Source: Trebonia kvetii (lineage in GTDB: Bacteria > Actinomycetota > Actinomycetes > Streptosporangiales > Streptosporangiaceae). Taken from it: DNA of 64,000 nucleotides. Shown here piece after piece: positions 1 through 10,581 of this stretch. The notes under the pieces are model-generated. The model searched no databases, was not told the DNA's origin, and worked only from the letters and a program-made list of their open reading frames with translations. Made by a program: the position numbers and the translations under genes. The DNA lies in NCBI RefSeq assembly GCF_007827045.1, contig NZ_RPFW01000006.1:644175-708174 (forward strand), read 5' to 3'. The first letter of the stretch is position 1. Each line of letters starts with the position of its first letter.

Positions 1-632
1 ACGATCTGCGAACTGTCGACCAGCGTTCCCGCGAGCACGGCGCCGGTGGCGTTGAACAGGACGTCGCCGGGCAATGATCCGGAGGGCAGGGTGACCGTGG
101 AGCCCGCAAGCGGTGCCAGCACTCCCGCTGAGTTGATCGTGAAACCGGTGAAGTCCGGGGTTCCGCCGGCGTTTGCGACGTAGACGAGGCTCTGGTGCAC
201 GGCGATGCTGACGGGCATGGTCCCGCCGGAGGAAACCGGGCTGCCGGCCAGGCTAAGCCCGCCGCCGGACCCAATCTTCAGCACTGATACCTGATTGCTG
301 CCGGCGTCGACGGCCAGCAGGTACCGCCCATCGCTGGTCTGCTGGAGCGCGCCCTGCGATCCGATGCCCGACCCCGTGCCGGCACCGCCAGCCGGGAACG
401 GCGAGCCGGGCAGCGGACTCAGACTGCCGTCGGCGTGCCGGAGGAAGCCGGCGATGGTGTTGGTCCCGGTCGTATTGTCGTTCACGTATACATATCCGCA
501 CCGCTGACCGTCCCCGCATCCGTGGCCGTCTCCGGCACCGACGGCCGTCGCGCTGCCAGCGGCAGCGATGGACCCGGCAACGCCCAGCCCGAGCAGCCCT
601 GACGCTGCAATGATTGCCCTGATTCGCCTCAT
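1..632 (-). CDS. Secreted beta-propeller (lactonase/YVTN-like) protein, 3' end beyond the window
   Basis: The reading frame opens with ATG at 632 and stays open to the window edge, giving about 210 residues with no stop. The first 30 or so residues are a classical signal peptide: MRRIR, then an Ala/Gly/Leu-rich core ending near SATA. The mature part carries phrases typical of the lactonase/6-phosphogluconolactonase-like beta-propellers (GYVYVNDN, GRYLLAVDAGSNQVSVL, SIAVHQSLVYVANAGG), which are blade strands spaced about 45 residues apart. The protein is probably extracellular. Substrate or enzymatic activity cannot be inferred from this part. The fold assignment is by recognition of repeat phrases. 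Confidence 0.72.
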   Translation of the reverse strand, partial: MRRIRAIIAASGLLGLGVAGSIAAAGSATAVGAGDGHGCGDGQRCGYVYVNDNTTGTNTIAGFLRHADGSLSPLPGSPFPAGGAGTGSGIGSQGALQQTSDGRYLLAVDAGSNQVSVLKIGSGGGLSLAGSPVSSGGTMPVSIAVHQSLVYVANAGGTPDFTGFTINSAGVLAPLAGSTVTLPSGSLPGDVLFNATGAVLAGTLVDSSQI

Positions 633-1336
633 TTTATTTGCCGCTCCTTAAAGGTCGGTCTTTTGTGGACGCGTAAACTGCTCTTTCGGCTCGCCATTGA
701 AGGGCGACGGCGCCAATATTATGGCTGCAGGTAGCAGGGGGGGCTACTCCTGAACCATGCAACCGATCGCGGCCAGGGAATAGGGTGGAATTAACCTGGG
801 CAATCCATTCGGATTCGCCTTCCTCGTTACATTTCAGCCAGTTTCACGACAGGGCGGATTGGCCGTGAACGGCCCGCGCCACGTTCCGGATGGCGAGGTA
901 CTCGGCCGATGAAATGCAAACCGCGGACCGGATACCGACCATGAGCCTCCCCCGCCGTACGGCTGACAAGGCACTCTTCCGTCGCGAGCCGGGCGGTCCC
1001 TGAGAGCCTCCGGCCCCAGGAACCCAGCGGGCGACTCCCGCCAGCAGCCTCGGGATCCGTCGGCTGATGCGGTCATCAGCGGCTCTCGTAACGATCAAAC
1101 TGTCACGAGGCGTCACCACTAAGCCTGAGTGCGAGCCGCCTCATTGGACGGAAGGTCTGATCGTCGGCGCGGGCTTCGACGCCGAGCCCGAAAGGCTGAT
1201 CTGCGCGGCGCTCTTGAGACCAGCGTGGTCAAGCCCGTTGCCCAAGCAAACGGGCCGAGCCAGCGTCCTATTGAGCGATCCGGGCCTAACGGTCCGGCTT
1301 TGACTCTCGGGCGGCCGAGGGTTGCACACTGCTGGA
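633..1336. other. Intergenic, no gene recognised
   Basis: About 700 bp between the divergent secreted-protein gene and the MerR remnant. Short open frames exist on both strands, but none shows a ribosome-binding site or a recognisable family. I see no convincing promoter, hairpin or RNA gene. Confidence 0.5.
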
Positions 1337-1480
1337 GTGGACTCAGGCGAGTTGGTCGGTGTCAGCGCGTTCGCGCAGCTGTCGGGGCTGACGGTGGAGA
1401 CGTTGCGGCACTACCACCAGGTCGGCCTGCTCGTGCCGGCCCAGGTCGATGGTCGCACCGGCTACCGCGCCGCTGGGTGA
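1337..1480 (+). pseudogene. MerR-family regulator, N-terminal remnant
   Basis: A GTG-started frame of 47 codons encodes the winged-helix DNA-binding start of a MerR regulator: GVSAFAQLSGLTVETLRHYH, then QVGLLVPAQVDGRTGYR. It then runs into TGA where the family continues with the second wing and the dimerisation helix. A family member needs at least 100-120 residues, so this is a broken gene. The downstream +1 frame (about 1470-1570) is open and helix-rich, but I could not match it to the missing part. Confidence 0.55.
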
Positions 1481-1628
1481 GCTGCGGGTGCGCGCTAGCG
1501 CAGCGCAGGCCGAGCGGCTGCTGGCGTGGGCCGCGGCCTGGCCGGTCGTGGTGGCAGGACTGGGCTCCGGTAAGAGGCTACGGCCCGATGCAGCGGCTCC
1601 GTCAGGTTCTCGATCCCGCCTCCGGCAG

Positions 1629-3540
1629 TCATGAAGCGTCTTCCTCCCCGGCCTCGGCCTGCTCCAGCGCGATGCGGGTCAGCTCGACGCGTGACCTGAT
1701 GTCGAGCTTGCGGAACACCCGGCGCAGGTGGAACGCGACGGTGTGCGTGCTGATGAACAGCTGATTGGCTATCCGCTGGTTCGTCAGTCCCTGGGCGACG
1801 AGGCGGGCCGTAGCCAGCTCGGTGTCGGTGAGGCTCTCCCAGCCCGCCGCGGGCCGTTTCGCGGTTCCCCAGTGCCGGTGCCGTATCCCCAGCTCGCGCA
1901 GTCGCCGGCGCGTGCGCGCAACGTCTCTGCCTGCCCCCAACCGCGTGTACTCGCGCAGCGCCTCGTCAAATGCCCGGGCGGCTTCGTCCCCCTTGGCCGC
2001 CTCAGCGAGCAGGACACCCTGGTCCTCGGTCGCGCGTGAGCGGAGCCACGGGTCCGGCAGTTGGGAGGCCGCGTGCCCCAGACGGGGAATGTCGCCAGCC
2101 AGCAGCCCTTCGGCGTGGTGGGCCGACGCGCGGATGACCGTGAACGTGGGGTTGGCCCGGGACGTTTCGCTGATGACGGAGGCGATGTTCGCTGCCTGCC
2201 CGCGGTCTTCCGCGGCAAGGGCGACGCGGACCAGCCAGGGCGCGTTGCCCGGATCGGCAAGCAGAACAGACCGGTGCTCCTCCAGTTCGCCCAGCACGCC
2301 TGCCAGCATGTCCAGTGCGGCCCGCGGGCCGCCGCGGGCCTCGCAAACCTGGGCTGTCACCAGGCGTGCCGCGCCCTCCCGGTAGGCCGATCCGTGGAAG
2401 CGGCCGTTACCCGACAGCCGCTCCGCATAGTCGTCGGCCGCGCGCAGATCGCCCTGGCGCAGGGCGACGGTGGCGAGGATCGGCAGCACGAGCGCGTCAA
2501 GCCCGTCAGGTCCGTGGGTCCCCGTCGCCTCCGAAGCCGACTGGGCGAGCGCCGCCGCGTCGTCGAGCCGGCCCGTCACCAGGGCGATCCGGGCGCGCAT
2601 CGCCTCGGCGATTCCCTCCGGCCAGGGGCTCGCCGACGACACCTCGACAGATTCCACGGAGTTCACGATCGCCGCAGCTTCGTCGGCCCGGCCGACGTCG
2701 ATCAGCCTCGCGGCGAGAAAAAGCCGGGGGTTGAAATGGGTGACCTCGTACGATCCCTCCGCCGCTTTCCTGACGGCCTGGGCGACCAGGTCCAGCGCCT
2801 CCGTGGGCCTGCCCGCGTCCCAGGCGGCCATCGCCAATGCCACCAGCGCGGCGATCACAACCTCACCGCGCTTAGCGCCTGGCTCGGCGAGGACGGCCCC
2901 GGCCAGCTGATCGACCTGCTTGTTGCCGCGCAGTCCCACCCACGCCCACAGCAGGGCTATGGTCGCGTCGTCGCGCAGGTCCGGTGTGATGTCGAGGGTG
3001 GCGAGCACGGCCTGGGCCTCGATCATCGCGTCCGCGGCCCGCCCGGTCAGGGTGAGAAGCGACGACAGCGCGCATCCCAGCGCCGCGCTGTCGAGCGCGG
3101 GCAGGGGCGCGGCGAGTGCCGAGCGGACCAGGGTCTCCGCCGCGTCCCACTGTCCCGCCGCGGTCAGCGTCCTGACCGTGGTCGCCGTGCGGGCAGACCG
3201 TTCCGGGTCGGACGGCGGGGTAAGCACGAGCGCTCGGGTCGCCAGGTCAGCCGCGGCCCGGGGAGTGAACGGCAGCAGTTCCGCCACGGCGCTGTCAAGC
3301 CCGGCGAAGGCGATGGCGTCACCGGGTCGGGCTCCGTTGAGCAGGTGCTGCGCCGCGGGAACCGCCGAACCGCCCCGCGCGAGGAGCATGTGCCCGAACT
3401 GCCAGTGCAGGGCCTGCTGGATGGGTTTCGGCAGCAGTTGCGCTACGCTTGCCGGACGAATTCGTGCTGGAACGCCAGCCCGTCTGGTGTCGCCGCGAGG
3501 AGGTGCGCGGACACCGCCTCATCGAGCAGGCCCAGCACCG
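1629..3540 (-). pseudogene. LuxR-family (LAL-type) transcriptional regulator, N-terminally truncated and frameshifted
   Basis: The main open frame (1629-3389, 586 aa) has TPR-like helical repeats followed by a C-terminal LuxR helix-turn-helix (about residues 515-575: LTDTELATARLVAQGLTN, STHTVAFHLRRVFRKL). Homology continues upstream of its first ATG: VAQLLPKPIQQALHWQFGH leads back to about 3441. There the frame shifts, and LLDEAVSAHLLAATPDG, LAFQHEFVRQA follows in another frame ending in TAG. The N-terminal AAA ATPase domain of the LAL family (usually about 850-950 aa in all) is missing, because the gene is cut at about 3540 by the glgX remnant. The DNA-binding part could still be made from an internal start, but the signalling half is lost. 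Confidence 0.7.
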
Positions 3541-4706
3541 GGAACACGCTGAATATGCGGCAGCCGCACGTGCTGCAGCTGATCATCGACTCGCTGCGCT
3601 ACTGGGTGACCGAGATGCATGTGGACGGATTCCGCTTCGACCTCGCTGCCAGCCTGGCCCGCCAGTTCCACGAGGTCGACCGCCTGTCCGCGTTCTTCGA
3701 CCTGATTCAGGTGGATCCCGTGGTTAGCCAGGTCAAGCTCATCGCTGAGCCGTGGGACCTCGGTGACGGCGGCTACCAGGTTGGCAATTTCCCGACGCTG
3801 TGGTCGGAATGGAACGGCCGCTACCGCGACACCGTCCGTGACTACTGGCGTAGCGCTGACTACACCTTGCCGGATTTCGCCTACCGGTTGACTGGCAGCT
3901 CCGACCTGTACGCGCGGACCGGGCGGCGCCCCTACGCCAGCGTCAATTTCGTCACTGCGCATGACGGGTTCACTCTCGCCGACTTGGTCGCCTACAACAG
4001 CAAGCACAACGAGGCGAACGGCGAGGACAACCACGACGGCACCGACGACAACCGCTCGTGGAACAGCGGCGCGGAGGGCCCGACCGACGACCCGGTGATC
4101 CTCGGGATACGCGAGCGCCGCCGGCGCGCGCTGATAACGACCCTTCTGGTGAGCCAGGGCGTCCCCATGCTGCGGCACGGTGACGAACTCGGCCATTCTC
4201 AGCGTGGCAACAACAATGCCTACTGTCAGGATAACGAACTTTCCTGGCTCGACTGGGAGCACGCTGACAAGGAATTTCTGGACTTCTGTGCTGAGCTTGT
4301 CGCCTTCCGCCGCCGGCATCCGGTCTTCCGGCGGCGTCACTTCTTCGAAGGACGCCCCGTCTTCGATACCGGATTGTCCGACATCGGGTGGTTCCGGCCG
4401 GACGGGCCCGAGATGACGCCGGACCACTGGCAGACAGGATTCGCCAAATCCCTCGGCGTCTTCCTCAACGGTGACGCGCTGCCTGATCCGGATCGTCACG
4501 GTCACCGGATCAGCGACGACTCCTTCCTGCTGCTTTTCACCGCTCACTATGAGGACGTCACGTTCCTGCTCCCCGACGGGCCCTGGGGCGAGCGGTGGCG
4601 GCTGGACTTCGACACCGCCGTTGTCCCCGTGCCCTCCCAGCCGCAGCCGGCGGGAACCAAGGTCGTGGTCGCCGCCCGCGATGTGCAGATATTCCGGCGC
4701 GTATAG
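3539..4706 (+). pseudogene. glgX: Glycogen debranching enzyme GlgX, C-terminal two-thirds only
   Basis: The frame from TGNTLNM onward matches the GH13 isoamylase/GlgX family. It includes the nucleophile segment DGFRFDLA (Asp), the acid/base segment IAEPWD (Glu) and the third acid AHDGFT (Asp), then the C-terminal beta domain. About 390 residues remain of a usual 700. The N-terminal CBM48 domain and the first half of the barrel are absent. The first base of homology abuts the cut end of the opposing LuxR gene, so both genes were broken by one rearrangement. An ATG at 3554 could start a fragment, but a folded debranching enzyme is unlikely. The same frame is open far upstream, but only as antisense of the LuxR gene. 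Confidence 0.75.
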
Positions 4707-4737
4707 CGGTCATCCCGCTCCGGGCCCGTGGAGCCGA

Positions 4738-5992
4738 TTACTTCATAAGCTTGCGCAACGCGGGCGGCACTCGCTGCAAGCTCGGCCGCGGCGGCCGCCA
4801 GGAGCGGTTGCGCCGTGGCCGGGGCCGCTGGTCCGGAGTGCCCGCCTCAAGCTCGGACCTGAGCCGGTCGAGATGGCTGATCAGCTCGCCCCGCAACGGC
4901 CATCCGACCGGGCGGACCGCCGGAGCGGTCGCCAGCAGCTCGCTGAGCCGGTCTTGCGCGTCGCGCGCCGCGGCCAGGTGACGCTCCAGGTCAGCCTTCA
5001 GCACTTCGTGACCGTGAGCGTCCAACTCGGTCGCGAGGCTGCTGTAGGTCCGCACGGCGGCGGACAGTTCCCGCAGCGTGTCGGCCAGGCCGCGGCGCAC
5101 ATCAGGATCGTTGACGGAGTTGTCGTCGCCAGCCAGCCGGGTGGTATCGACGAGCGACCGGGCAAGGACGCGAACCGTCACCGCCGAGTGCTCCAGGGCT
5201 TCCAGGCTCTGCCGCAGTGTCACTGTGCTGTATGGCAGCCGCATGCTGCGCGGGTTGAGCCTGGTGCTCTCCTCGGCCTGCTGAAGTGCCTCGTCCACGC
5301 GCCTGATCTCGTTGCCGAGGGCGCGAGCCCGGTCGAGCCAGGCGCGCGCCGAGTCGTTAACGGACCCGTCGTTCAGCCCGGCCGCCATCTGGTCGAGCAG
5401 GTCGGCCATCGTGCGGGCGAGGTCCGCGATCGCTTCCTCGGCCGGCTCTACCCGCGGTGCCGTGAGGACGAACCCGGCGATCAGCCCCGCGGCCGTGCCG
5501 ATCAATGTCTCGGTTATCCTGCTGGTCGCCGCCGCCTTGCTGCCGACCGACAGGATGAGCATCGCGCTGATCGCGACCTCTAGGACGGCCTCGCGCAGCC
5601 GCAGCGCGTACCCCACTGCGAGCCCGAGCGTGATCGTGAGCCCGATACTTCCACCACGTGAACCCGATCCATCTGGACAGCCCGAGCGCGATCAGGACGC
5701 CTGCCATTACGGCGGCGACTCGGCGCACCGCGCTGAACAGCGTCTGGTAGATGCTGACCTGCAGGACAATAATCGCCGTCAACGGCGCGAGCACGGGAGG
5801 CGACGTCTCCGGCACCGGCAAGGCGATCAGGTAGGCGAAGACTGCGCAGGTGGCCAGCCTGATTATGGACGCGGCCGTTGGCTGTGCCCGGTGCCGCGCC
5901 AGGGTCAAGGTCACTGGTGCGCGCTGGGTAATCGTCCGTGCCGCGGCGCTGATCTGGGTGGCCCGCTGGTTGCGCCGGAGCCCCAGGCTCAT
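4738..5992 (-). pseudogene. FUSC-family (aromatic acid exporter-like) membrane protein, frameshifted
   Basis: The N-terminal frame (from ATG 5992) encodes SIIRLATCAVFAYLIALPVP, then LTAIIVLQVSIYQTLFSAVR and GLSRWIGFTWWK. The remainder, GYALRLREAVLEVAISAML, SVGSKAAATSRITETLIGTA and a long helical cytosolic tail, is in another frame starting at about 5645. Together they give the usual FUSC architecture (membrane half plus coiled cytosolic half, about 410 aa). A single-base indel at about 5645-5655 splits it. This could be true decay or a sequencing error. The neighbouring regulator is also frameshifted, which favours decay. Confidence 0.68.
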
Positions 5993-6206
5993 GGGGTGGA
6001 CGCCGGGACGGCGAACTCGCCGGCGCCGAAAATCATCGCCTGCGTCCGCCGATGCCCTCCTGTCCTCACGCGGGAATCTGTCCTCACTCAGGAATACAGC
6101 CGGGGCTGGAGCCTGGCCGCATCCCCCATTCAGTTAGTCGCGATCCCCCATTCAGTTTCTCGCGCGGTCGCTCGGCCTCACGGCGATGTCCCGGCAGCGA
6201 TCGTGC

Positions 6207-7346
6207 TCAGGGGTGAGGTGCCTGCTCGGGCGGGGCGGCGGCCAGCCGTGCATCCGGCTGATAGGTGTATGCGGCCTCGCGCACGGTCTCATGGCTCTCC
6301 AGCGCGGCGCCGAGCGCTCCGCCGAGCGTCGCGATCGAGGTGGCCAGCCACGCCAGCCTGATCTGGTCCGCCGCGCCAGCGGGGTGGCTGAGTTGGACGC
6401 CGAGAAGGTCTCCTGGCACGAGGAGGAGGGCCGAGGCGAGCATGGCGACGAAGAGTGCGAGATACAGCACGACCACTCCGATGCCCGCCGTGGCCGCGGT
6501 AACGATGTTGAACAAGATGACCTGTTCGCGCGCGGCCGGATGAGGGCTCCGTTCCCACAGCCCGGTGGTGACCATGATCGTAACGATGACGGCGGCCACC
6601 GAGCCGACGGCGATGACCGCGAGCCGCGTCGGCCCGAGGTAATAAGCGAGGCGCCAGATATCGCTGGTCACCAGCGCGAACACCCCGGCCGCGAACGCGG
6701 CGGCGAGGACGCGCATGAGCCGCAGCGCGAGTCGCCAGGGACGGTTGGCGCGCAGCATGCCGAGCAGCAGCGAGATGTTGCCGGTGACGACCCGCGCGGC
6801 GAAGCCCACGCCAGGTTCCCCGTGCTCTATCCGCGTGCCCAGTTCGCGCATCCGCCGGGTTACACCGTCATCGAGCGTACGGCGCTGCCCGGCGTCCGCC
6901 GCCAGCGTGATATCGCCGAGCATGTGCCTGATCAGCCGGACGATCGTCTCAGCGGTGCGCTTGCGCACCGAGACCGGGCCGAGCGCGGGCATGGACAGGA
7001 CCGCGACGCCGTGCGTGGCGCTGACATGGGCGATCACCGGCCTCCGCGCGGTCTGCAGCGGGAGGTCGGTGACGCATACCGCCAGGTGCCAGCCGCGGTC
7101 AAGAAGCATCCGGCGTCCCGCCGAGATTATCGCGCTAAGGTCGGTTGGCGGCTCAACCAGCCGGTCTGAGATGAATTCAAGCCGCCAGCGCACGCCGGGC
7201 AGTCGCTCAGGCAGCCGGCCAGCTATCTCCGGCACCAGGCTCTCCGTCAGCTCTGAAGCCGGCCCTGGTGATGCGAGCAGGCCGACGACGATTTCCGGCT
7301 GCCAAATGTCGGGAAGGCTTGCCGAACCAGTCTCAACTGTGCCCAT
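6207..7346 (-). CDS. Conserved hypothetical membrane protein
   Basis: 379 residues. The N-terminal half (about 1-190) is soluble and alpha/beta-like, with PDIWQPEIVVGLLASPG and LAVCVTDLPLQTARRPVIA. The C-terminal half has about five hydrophobic segments, such as VLAAAFAAGVFALVTSDIW, LAVIAVGSVAAVIVTIMV, GIGVVVLYLALFVAMLASAL and LAWLATSIATLGGALGAAL. It lies upstream, on the same strand, of the broken FUSC gene. I recognise the type from actinobacterial genomes but know no function. Confidence 0.7.
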   Translation of the reverse strand: MGTVETGSASLPDIWQPEIVVGLLASPGPASELTESLVPEIAGRLPERLPGVRWRLEFISDRLVEPPTDLSAIISAGRRMLLDRGWHLAVCVTDLPLQTARRPVIAHVSATHGVAVLSMPALGPVSVRKRTAETIVRLIRHMLGDITLAADAGQRRTLDDGVTRRMRELGTRIEHGEPGVGFAARVVTGNISLLLGMLRANRPWRLALRLMRVLAAAFAAGVFALVTSDIWRLAYYLGPTRLAVIAVGSVAAVIVTIMVTTGLWERSPHPAAREQVILFNIVTAATAGIGVVVLYLALFVAMLASALLLVPGDLLGVQLSHPAGAADQIRLAWLATSIATLGGALGAALESHETVREAAYTYQPDARLAAAPPEQAPHP

Positions 7347-7413
7347 ACGAGGTTTCTTACCCGCTGCTCGGCCGGTCGGGCGAGCTCAGGCGGGCACCTC
7401 AGGCTGCCGTCAG

Positions 7414-8133
7414 CTACGAGTTGGCGCCGATGACCTGGAAGGACTGGTTGACGAAGATGTGATGCGGCCAGTTGACGCCGATGTAGTGGACCTCGTAGTC
7501 GCCGTTGCCCAGTTCTACGATCCGGTCGACGACGCCGCCCGGGTAGGCGGCCAGCGCGGCTTGGGTTGCCTTGTCCGCGGTGGTGCCGCTGGCGAGCGTT
7601 CCCGTCCCCTGGGTGTAGTCCGCCGGGATCATGCCGACCTGCTGGGAGGAACCGGGCGTCCCCTTGGAGTAGGCGATCACCTGCCCGCCGGGTGACGATG
7701 CGCTGCTGGCCGGGGGCTGCACGATGACCTCGGCGGCCGTGATGGTGGTGCTGTCGGTCATCCCGAGCACGAGGACGGGCACGCCGGCGGTGACGGCACC
7801 GGCCGAGGCCGGGCTGGTCCCCTGCTCGTAGGTGGTGGTGGAGGCCTCCTTGACGGTCACCTTCTGTCCGGCCGAAGTCGTCAGGGTGAAGCCGGACGCG
7901 GACACGCTGCCGGCCGTCCCGGCCGAGCCGCCCGCGGCAGGCCCGGACCGGGCGTTGGATCCGCCGCCTGCGGTTCCGGAGCCGCCCGGGAAGGCGTGGC
8001 CGCTGCCACTGCCGCTGGCCGTGGTGGTAGTTGCGCTGCCGGAGGTGGCAGCGACGATCCCGTAGGAACCTCCCCCGATCACGATGGCCGCTATTGCACC
8101 TGCGATGACCTTAGACCGTATGCCGGAAAACAT
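7414..8133 (-). CDS. Exported/membrane-anchored protein with DUF5666-like and PepSY-like parts
   Basis: 239 residues: an N-terminal anchor (KVIAGAIAAIVIGGGSYGIV), a Gly/Ser/Ala-rich linker, and a central beta region (SVSASGFTLTTSAGQKVTVK, VPVLVLGM) that resembles DUF5666. The C-terminal segment (ATQAALAAYPGGVVDRIVEL, GDYEVHYIGV) resembles a PepSY domain. It lies about 170 bp downstream of the sensor kinase and on the same strand. PepSY proteins are commonly linked to two-component systems or proteases, so it may be a periplasmic modulator or a target of that system. That role is inference. Confidence 0.65.
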   Translation of the reverse strand: MFSGIRSKVIAGAIAAIVIGGGSYGIVAATSGSATTTTASGSGSGHAFPGGSGTAGGGSNARSGPAAGGSAGTAGSVSASGFTLTTSAGQKVTVKEASTTTYEQGTSPASAGAVTAGVPVLVLGMTDSTTITAAEVIVQPPASSASSPGGQVIAYSKGTPGSSQQVGMIPADYTQGTGTLASGTTADKATQAALAAYPGGVVDRIVELGNGDYEVHYIGVNWPHHIFVNQSFQVIGANS

Positions 8134-8300
8134 TTCTTTTACTCCTTGTCGCCGGGCTGTTGATCTCAGTTATGCCAGCCCACGCTGGAGGTTCGGTGGA
8201 GGGAAACGGGAAGCGCACCGGTAGCTTGTGCAGCGCGGATTTACCCCAAGTTTTCGGCAAACGTTCCGCAAGGGCGCGCCAAGGACCACGCGAGCGTAGG

Positions 8301-9740
8301 TCAGATTACCGGGAAGGATTCTGCAAGTGGGACGCGCAGGTGGAACGCGGTTCCGTGGCCGGGCTGGGTGTCCACGGTGAGCGTCCCGTCATGGGCGGCG
8401 GCCAGCGACGCCGCGATGGCCAGGCCAAGCCCGGCGCCGCCACGGGTCCTGGCGTTGTCGGTGCGGTAGAACCGCTCGAACACGTGCGAGGCCTGTTCCT
8501 GCGTCATGCCGGGCCCGCGGTCGGTGACGGTAAGCCGCCCGGTGCCGGGCTCGCCCGACACCGTTACCGCGACCGGCGTTGCTGGCGGGGTGTGCTGGAT
8601 GGCGTTGCCGATCAGGTTATCGATGACCTGGCGCAGCCGCTCGGCGTCGGCATCCACGATCACCGGTTCGGCTGCCTCGAGCGTGATCGGCCGCGTGGTG
8701 GCCACGAGGCGGGCCTGCTGGACGGCCTCGGCCGCGATGCTGGCCAGGTCGACCGGCCGGCAGTCCAGGGCGCGCCCGGCGTCGAACCTGGCCAGCAGCA
8801 GGAGGTCGTCCACCAGCCGGCCCATCCGGCCGGCCTCGCGGGCGATCAGCCCCATCAGCCGCAGCAGTTCCTCGGGGCTGGCGTCGCTGCCCTGCTGCAG
8901 GCCGTACTCGGCGAGCCCGCGCACCGAGGTCAGCGGTGTGCGCAGTTCATGGCTGGCGTCTGCGATGAAACGCCGCATGCGGTCCTGCGATTGAAGGGCG
9001 CGGGCCTCGCCGTCCGCTCGCGCCAGGTAGGCGGCTTCGATGCTGGCCAGCATCACGTCGAGCGCCTCGGCCAGCCGCCCGACCTCGGTATTGCGTGCCG
9101 CATGGTCGATGCGCCGGGAGAGGTCACCGCCCGCGATCGCCGCCGCCGTCGACTCGATCCCGCGCAGCGGTGCCAGGCTGGCGCGCACCAGGGGCAGGCC
9201 GACACCGGCCAGCAGCACGACGGCGACGGCCGCGGCCAGTGCGTCGGCGATCTCCAGCCGGGTGATCGTGCTGTCGAGGTCGCCGAGACTGGACGCGATG
9301 ACCAGATGACTTCCACCGGACAGCGGTTGCACCAGCACGCGCCAGGAGCCTCCCGCCGAAGCCGCAGCGGTGAACGGCGTTCCGGTCTCGCTGAGCTGCG
9401 CGGCGGTCAGCTCCGGTCCGTCCGCGGAGCCCAGCGGGCCGCCCGCTACGCTGATCTGGCCGTCCGGCGCGATTTCCTCTACCAGGAACTGCTCGGGCAG
9501 CGTCTGCGGGCGACTGCTGTCACTGGGCTGGAGCTGTTGCCGCTCCACGATGCGGGTCGCGACCGTCGCGAAGCCCCGAAGCTGGGCGTCTGCACGGGAA
9601 AAAAGGTAGCTGCGCACCAGCGTGGTGCCCAGAACAGTGGTCACCAGCGAGGTCAGCGCGACCAGCAGCGCCGCGGCGGCCATCACCCGGGTCCGCAGGG
9701 ACATGCCCCGCACGGCCGCCCGCCGCCGGCCGGCCCTCAC
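8301..9740 (-). CDS. Sensor histidine kinase of a two-component system
   Basis: 479 residues. There are two membrane segments (about 18-40 and 170-195) around an extracytoplasmic sensor region, then a HAMP domain (LAPLRGIESTAAAIAGGDLS). HisKA carries the phospho-acceptor His in FIADASHELRTPLTSVRG. HATPase_c has the N box IDNLIGNAIQHTP, the G1 box DRGPGM and the G2 box GGAGLGLAIA. The start is GTG 9740, whose GTGA overlaps the stop of the response regulator, so the two are translationally coupled. Confidence 0.93.
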   Translation of the reverse strand: MRAGRRRAAVRGMSLRTRVMAAAALLVALTSLVTTVLGTTLVRSYLFSRADAQLRGFATVATRIVERQQLQPSDSSRPQTLPEQFLVEEIAPDGQISVAGGPLGSADGPELTAAQLSETGTPFTAAASAGGSWRVLVQPLSGGSHLVIASSLGDLDSTITRLEIADALAAAVAVVLLAGVGLPLVRASLAPLRGIESTAAAIAGGDLSRRIDHAARNTEVGRLAEALDVMLASIEAAYLARADGEARALQSQDRMRRFIADASHELRTPLTSVRGLAEYGLQQGSDASPEELLRLMGLIAREAGRMGRLVDDLLLLARFDAGRALDCRPVDLASIAAEAVQQARLVATTRPITLEAAEPVIVDADAERLRQVIDNLIGNAIQHTPPATPVAVTVSGEPGTGRLTVTDRGPGMTQEQASHVFERFYRTDNARTRGGAGLGLAIAASLAAAHDGTLTVDTQPGHGTAFHLRVPLAESFPVI

Positions 9741-10438
9741 GGCGGCGGGATCCGGAGCACATAGCCGAATCCGCGGACCGTGTGAATCAGCCGCGGCTGC
9801 CCCTGGTCGACCTTGCGCCGCATGTAGCTAAGGCACGGGTCGAGCACGTTGCCGTCACCGTCCGCGTCGTCGTGCCCCCAGACATGCTCCACGATCTCGC
9901 CCTTGCTGACCACGCGGCCAGCGTTCACCATCAGCAACCGCAGCAGCCGGTACTCAGTGGGCGTCAGCGCGACGATGGCACCGTCTCGCCGGACCTCGTG
10001 CGCGTCGTCGTCCAGCTCAAGGTCAGCGACGCGCAGCCGCGAACCGGGAATGGCCGGCTGGGTGCGCTTCAGCACCGCCCGGATGCGGCCAAGCAACTCC
10101 TCCAGGCTGAAGGGCTTCGTGACGTAGTCATCCCCGCCGACGTCGAAGCCCCGGACGCGGTCCGGCACCTCGTCCCGGGCGGTAAGGAAGATCACCGGAA
10201 CCTCGCTGCCCCGGGAACGAATCCGGCGGAGCGCCTCGAACCCGTCGCCGTCCGGCATCATCACGTCCAGCAGGACCAGATCCGGGCGGGACGACGCGGC
10301 GGCCTGCACCGCCTCGGCGCCGCTCGACGCCGTCACTACCTCGAACCCCGCCAGGCGCAGCGAGCCCGACAGGAGTTCCAGGATTGTCGCCTCGTCGTCT
10401 ACGACGAGCAACCGGGCCGGCGCCGTTACGGCTTTCAC
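9737..10438 (-). CDS. OmpR/PhoB-family response regulator
   Basis: About 233 residues. The receiver domain has acidic VVDDE, phospho-acceptor Asp in LVLLDVMMPDGDG, and the conserved Lys in VTKPFS. A winged-helix output domain follows (LTPTEYRLLRLLMVNAGRVV, then SYMRRKVDQGQPRLIHTVRG). I chose GTG 10438 (MKAVTAPARLLVVDDE) because receiver homology starts a few residues later. The frame is open upstream to 10906, but that part is compositionally unlike protein and overlaps another pseudogene. It is coupled to the downstream kinase by a 4-base overlap. Confidence 0.92.
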   Translation of the reverse strand: MKAVTAPARLLVVDDEATILELLSGSLRLAGFEVVTASSGAEAVQAAASSRPDLVLLDVMMPDGDGFEALRRIRSRGSEVPVIFLTARDEVPDRVRGFDVGGDDYVTKPFSLEELLGRIRAVLKRTQPAIPGSRLRVADLELDDDAHEVRRDGAIVALTPTEYRLLRLLMVNAGRVVSKGEIVEHVWGHDDADGDGNVLDPCLSYMRRKVDQGQPRLIHTVRGFGYVLRIPPP

Positions 10439-10581
10439 AGCCCCAGGATGTGACGGGAACCTGACCAGTCGCCGACCCCGAGCTGGAAGTCTGCTCCAAA
10501 GCTGTTCCGCGTGCTCGAAGCATTTCTGGTTCTGGTTCTGGTGTTCTGCGGGCGGTTGGCCGTCGTTGCGGGGTGCTTGGG

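Noticed and set aside
844..1119. Minus-strand 91-codon frame in the first intergenic region
   Set aside because: The ending EYLAIRNVARAVHG looks protein-like, but there is no start signal, no family match and poor codon-position bias.
2061..3538. Long open frame antisense to the LuxR gene, continuous with glgX
   Set aside because: Only the part after about 3538 has homology. The rest is a codon-bias shadow of the minus-strand gene.
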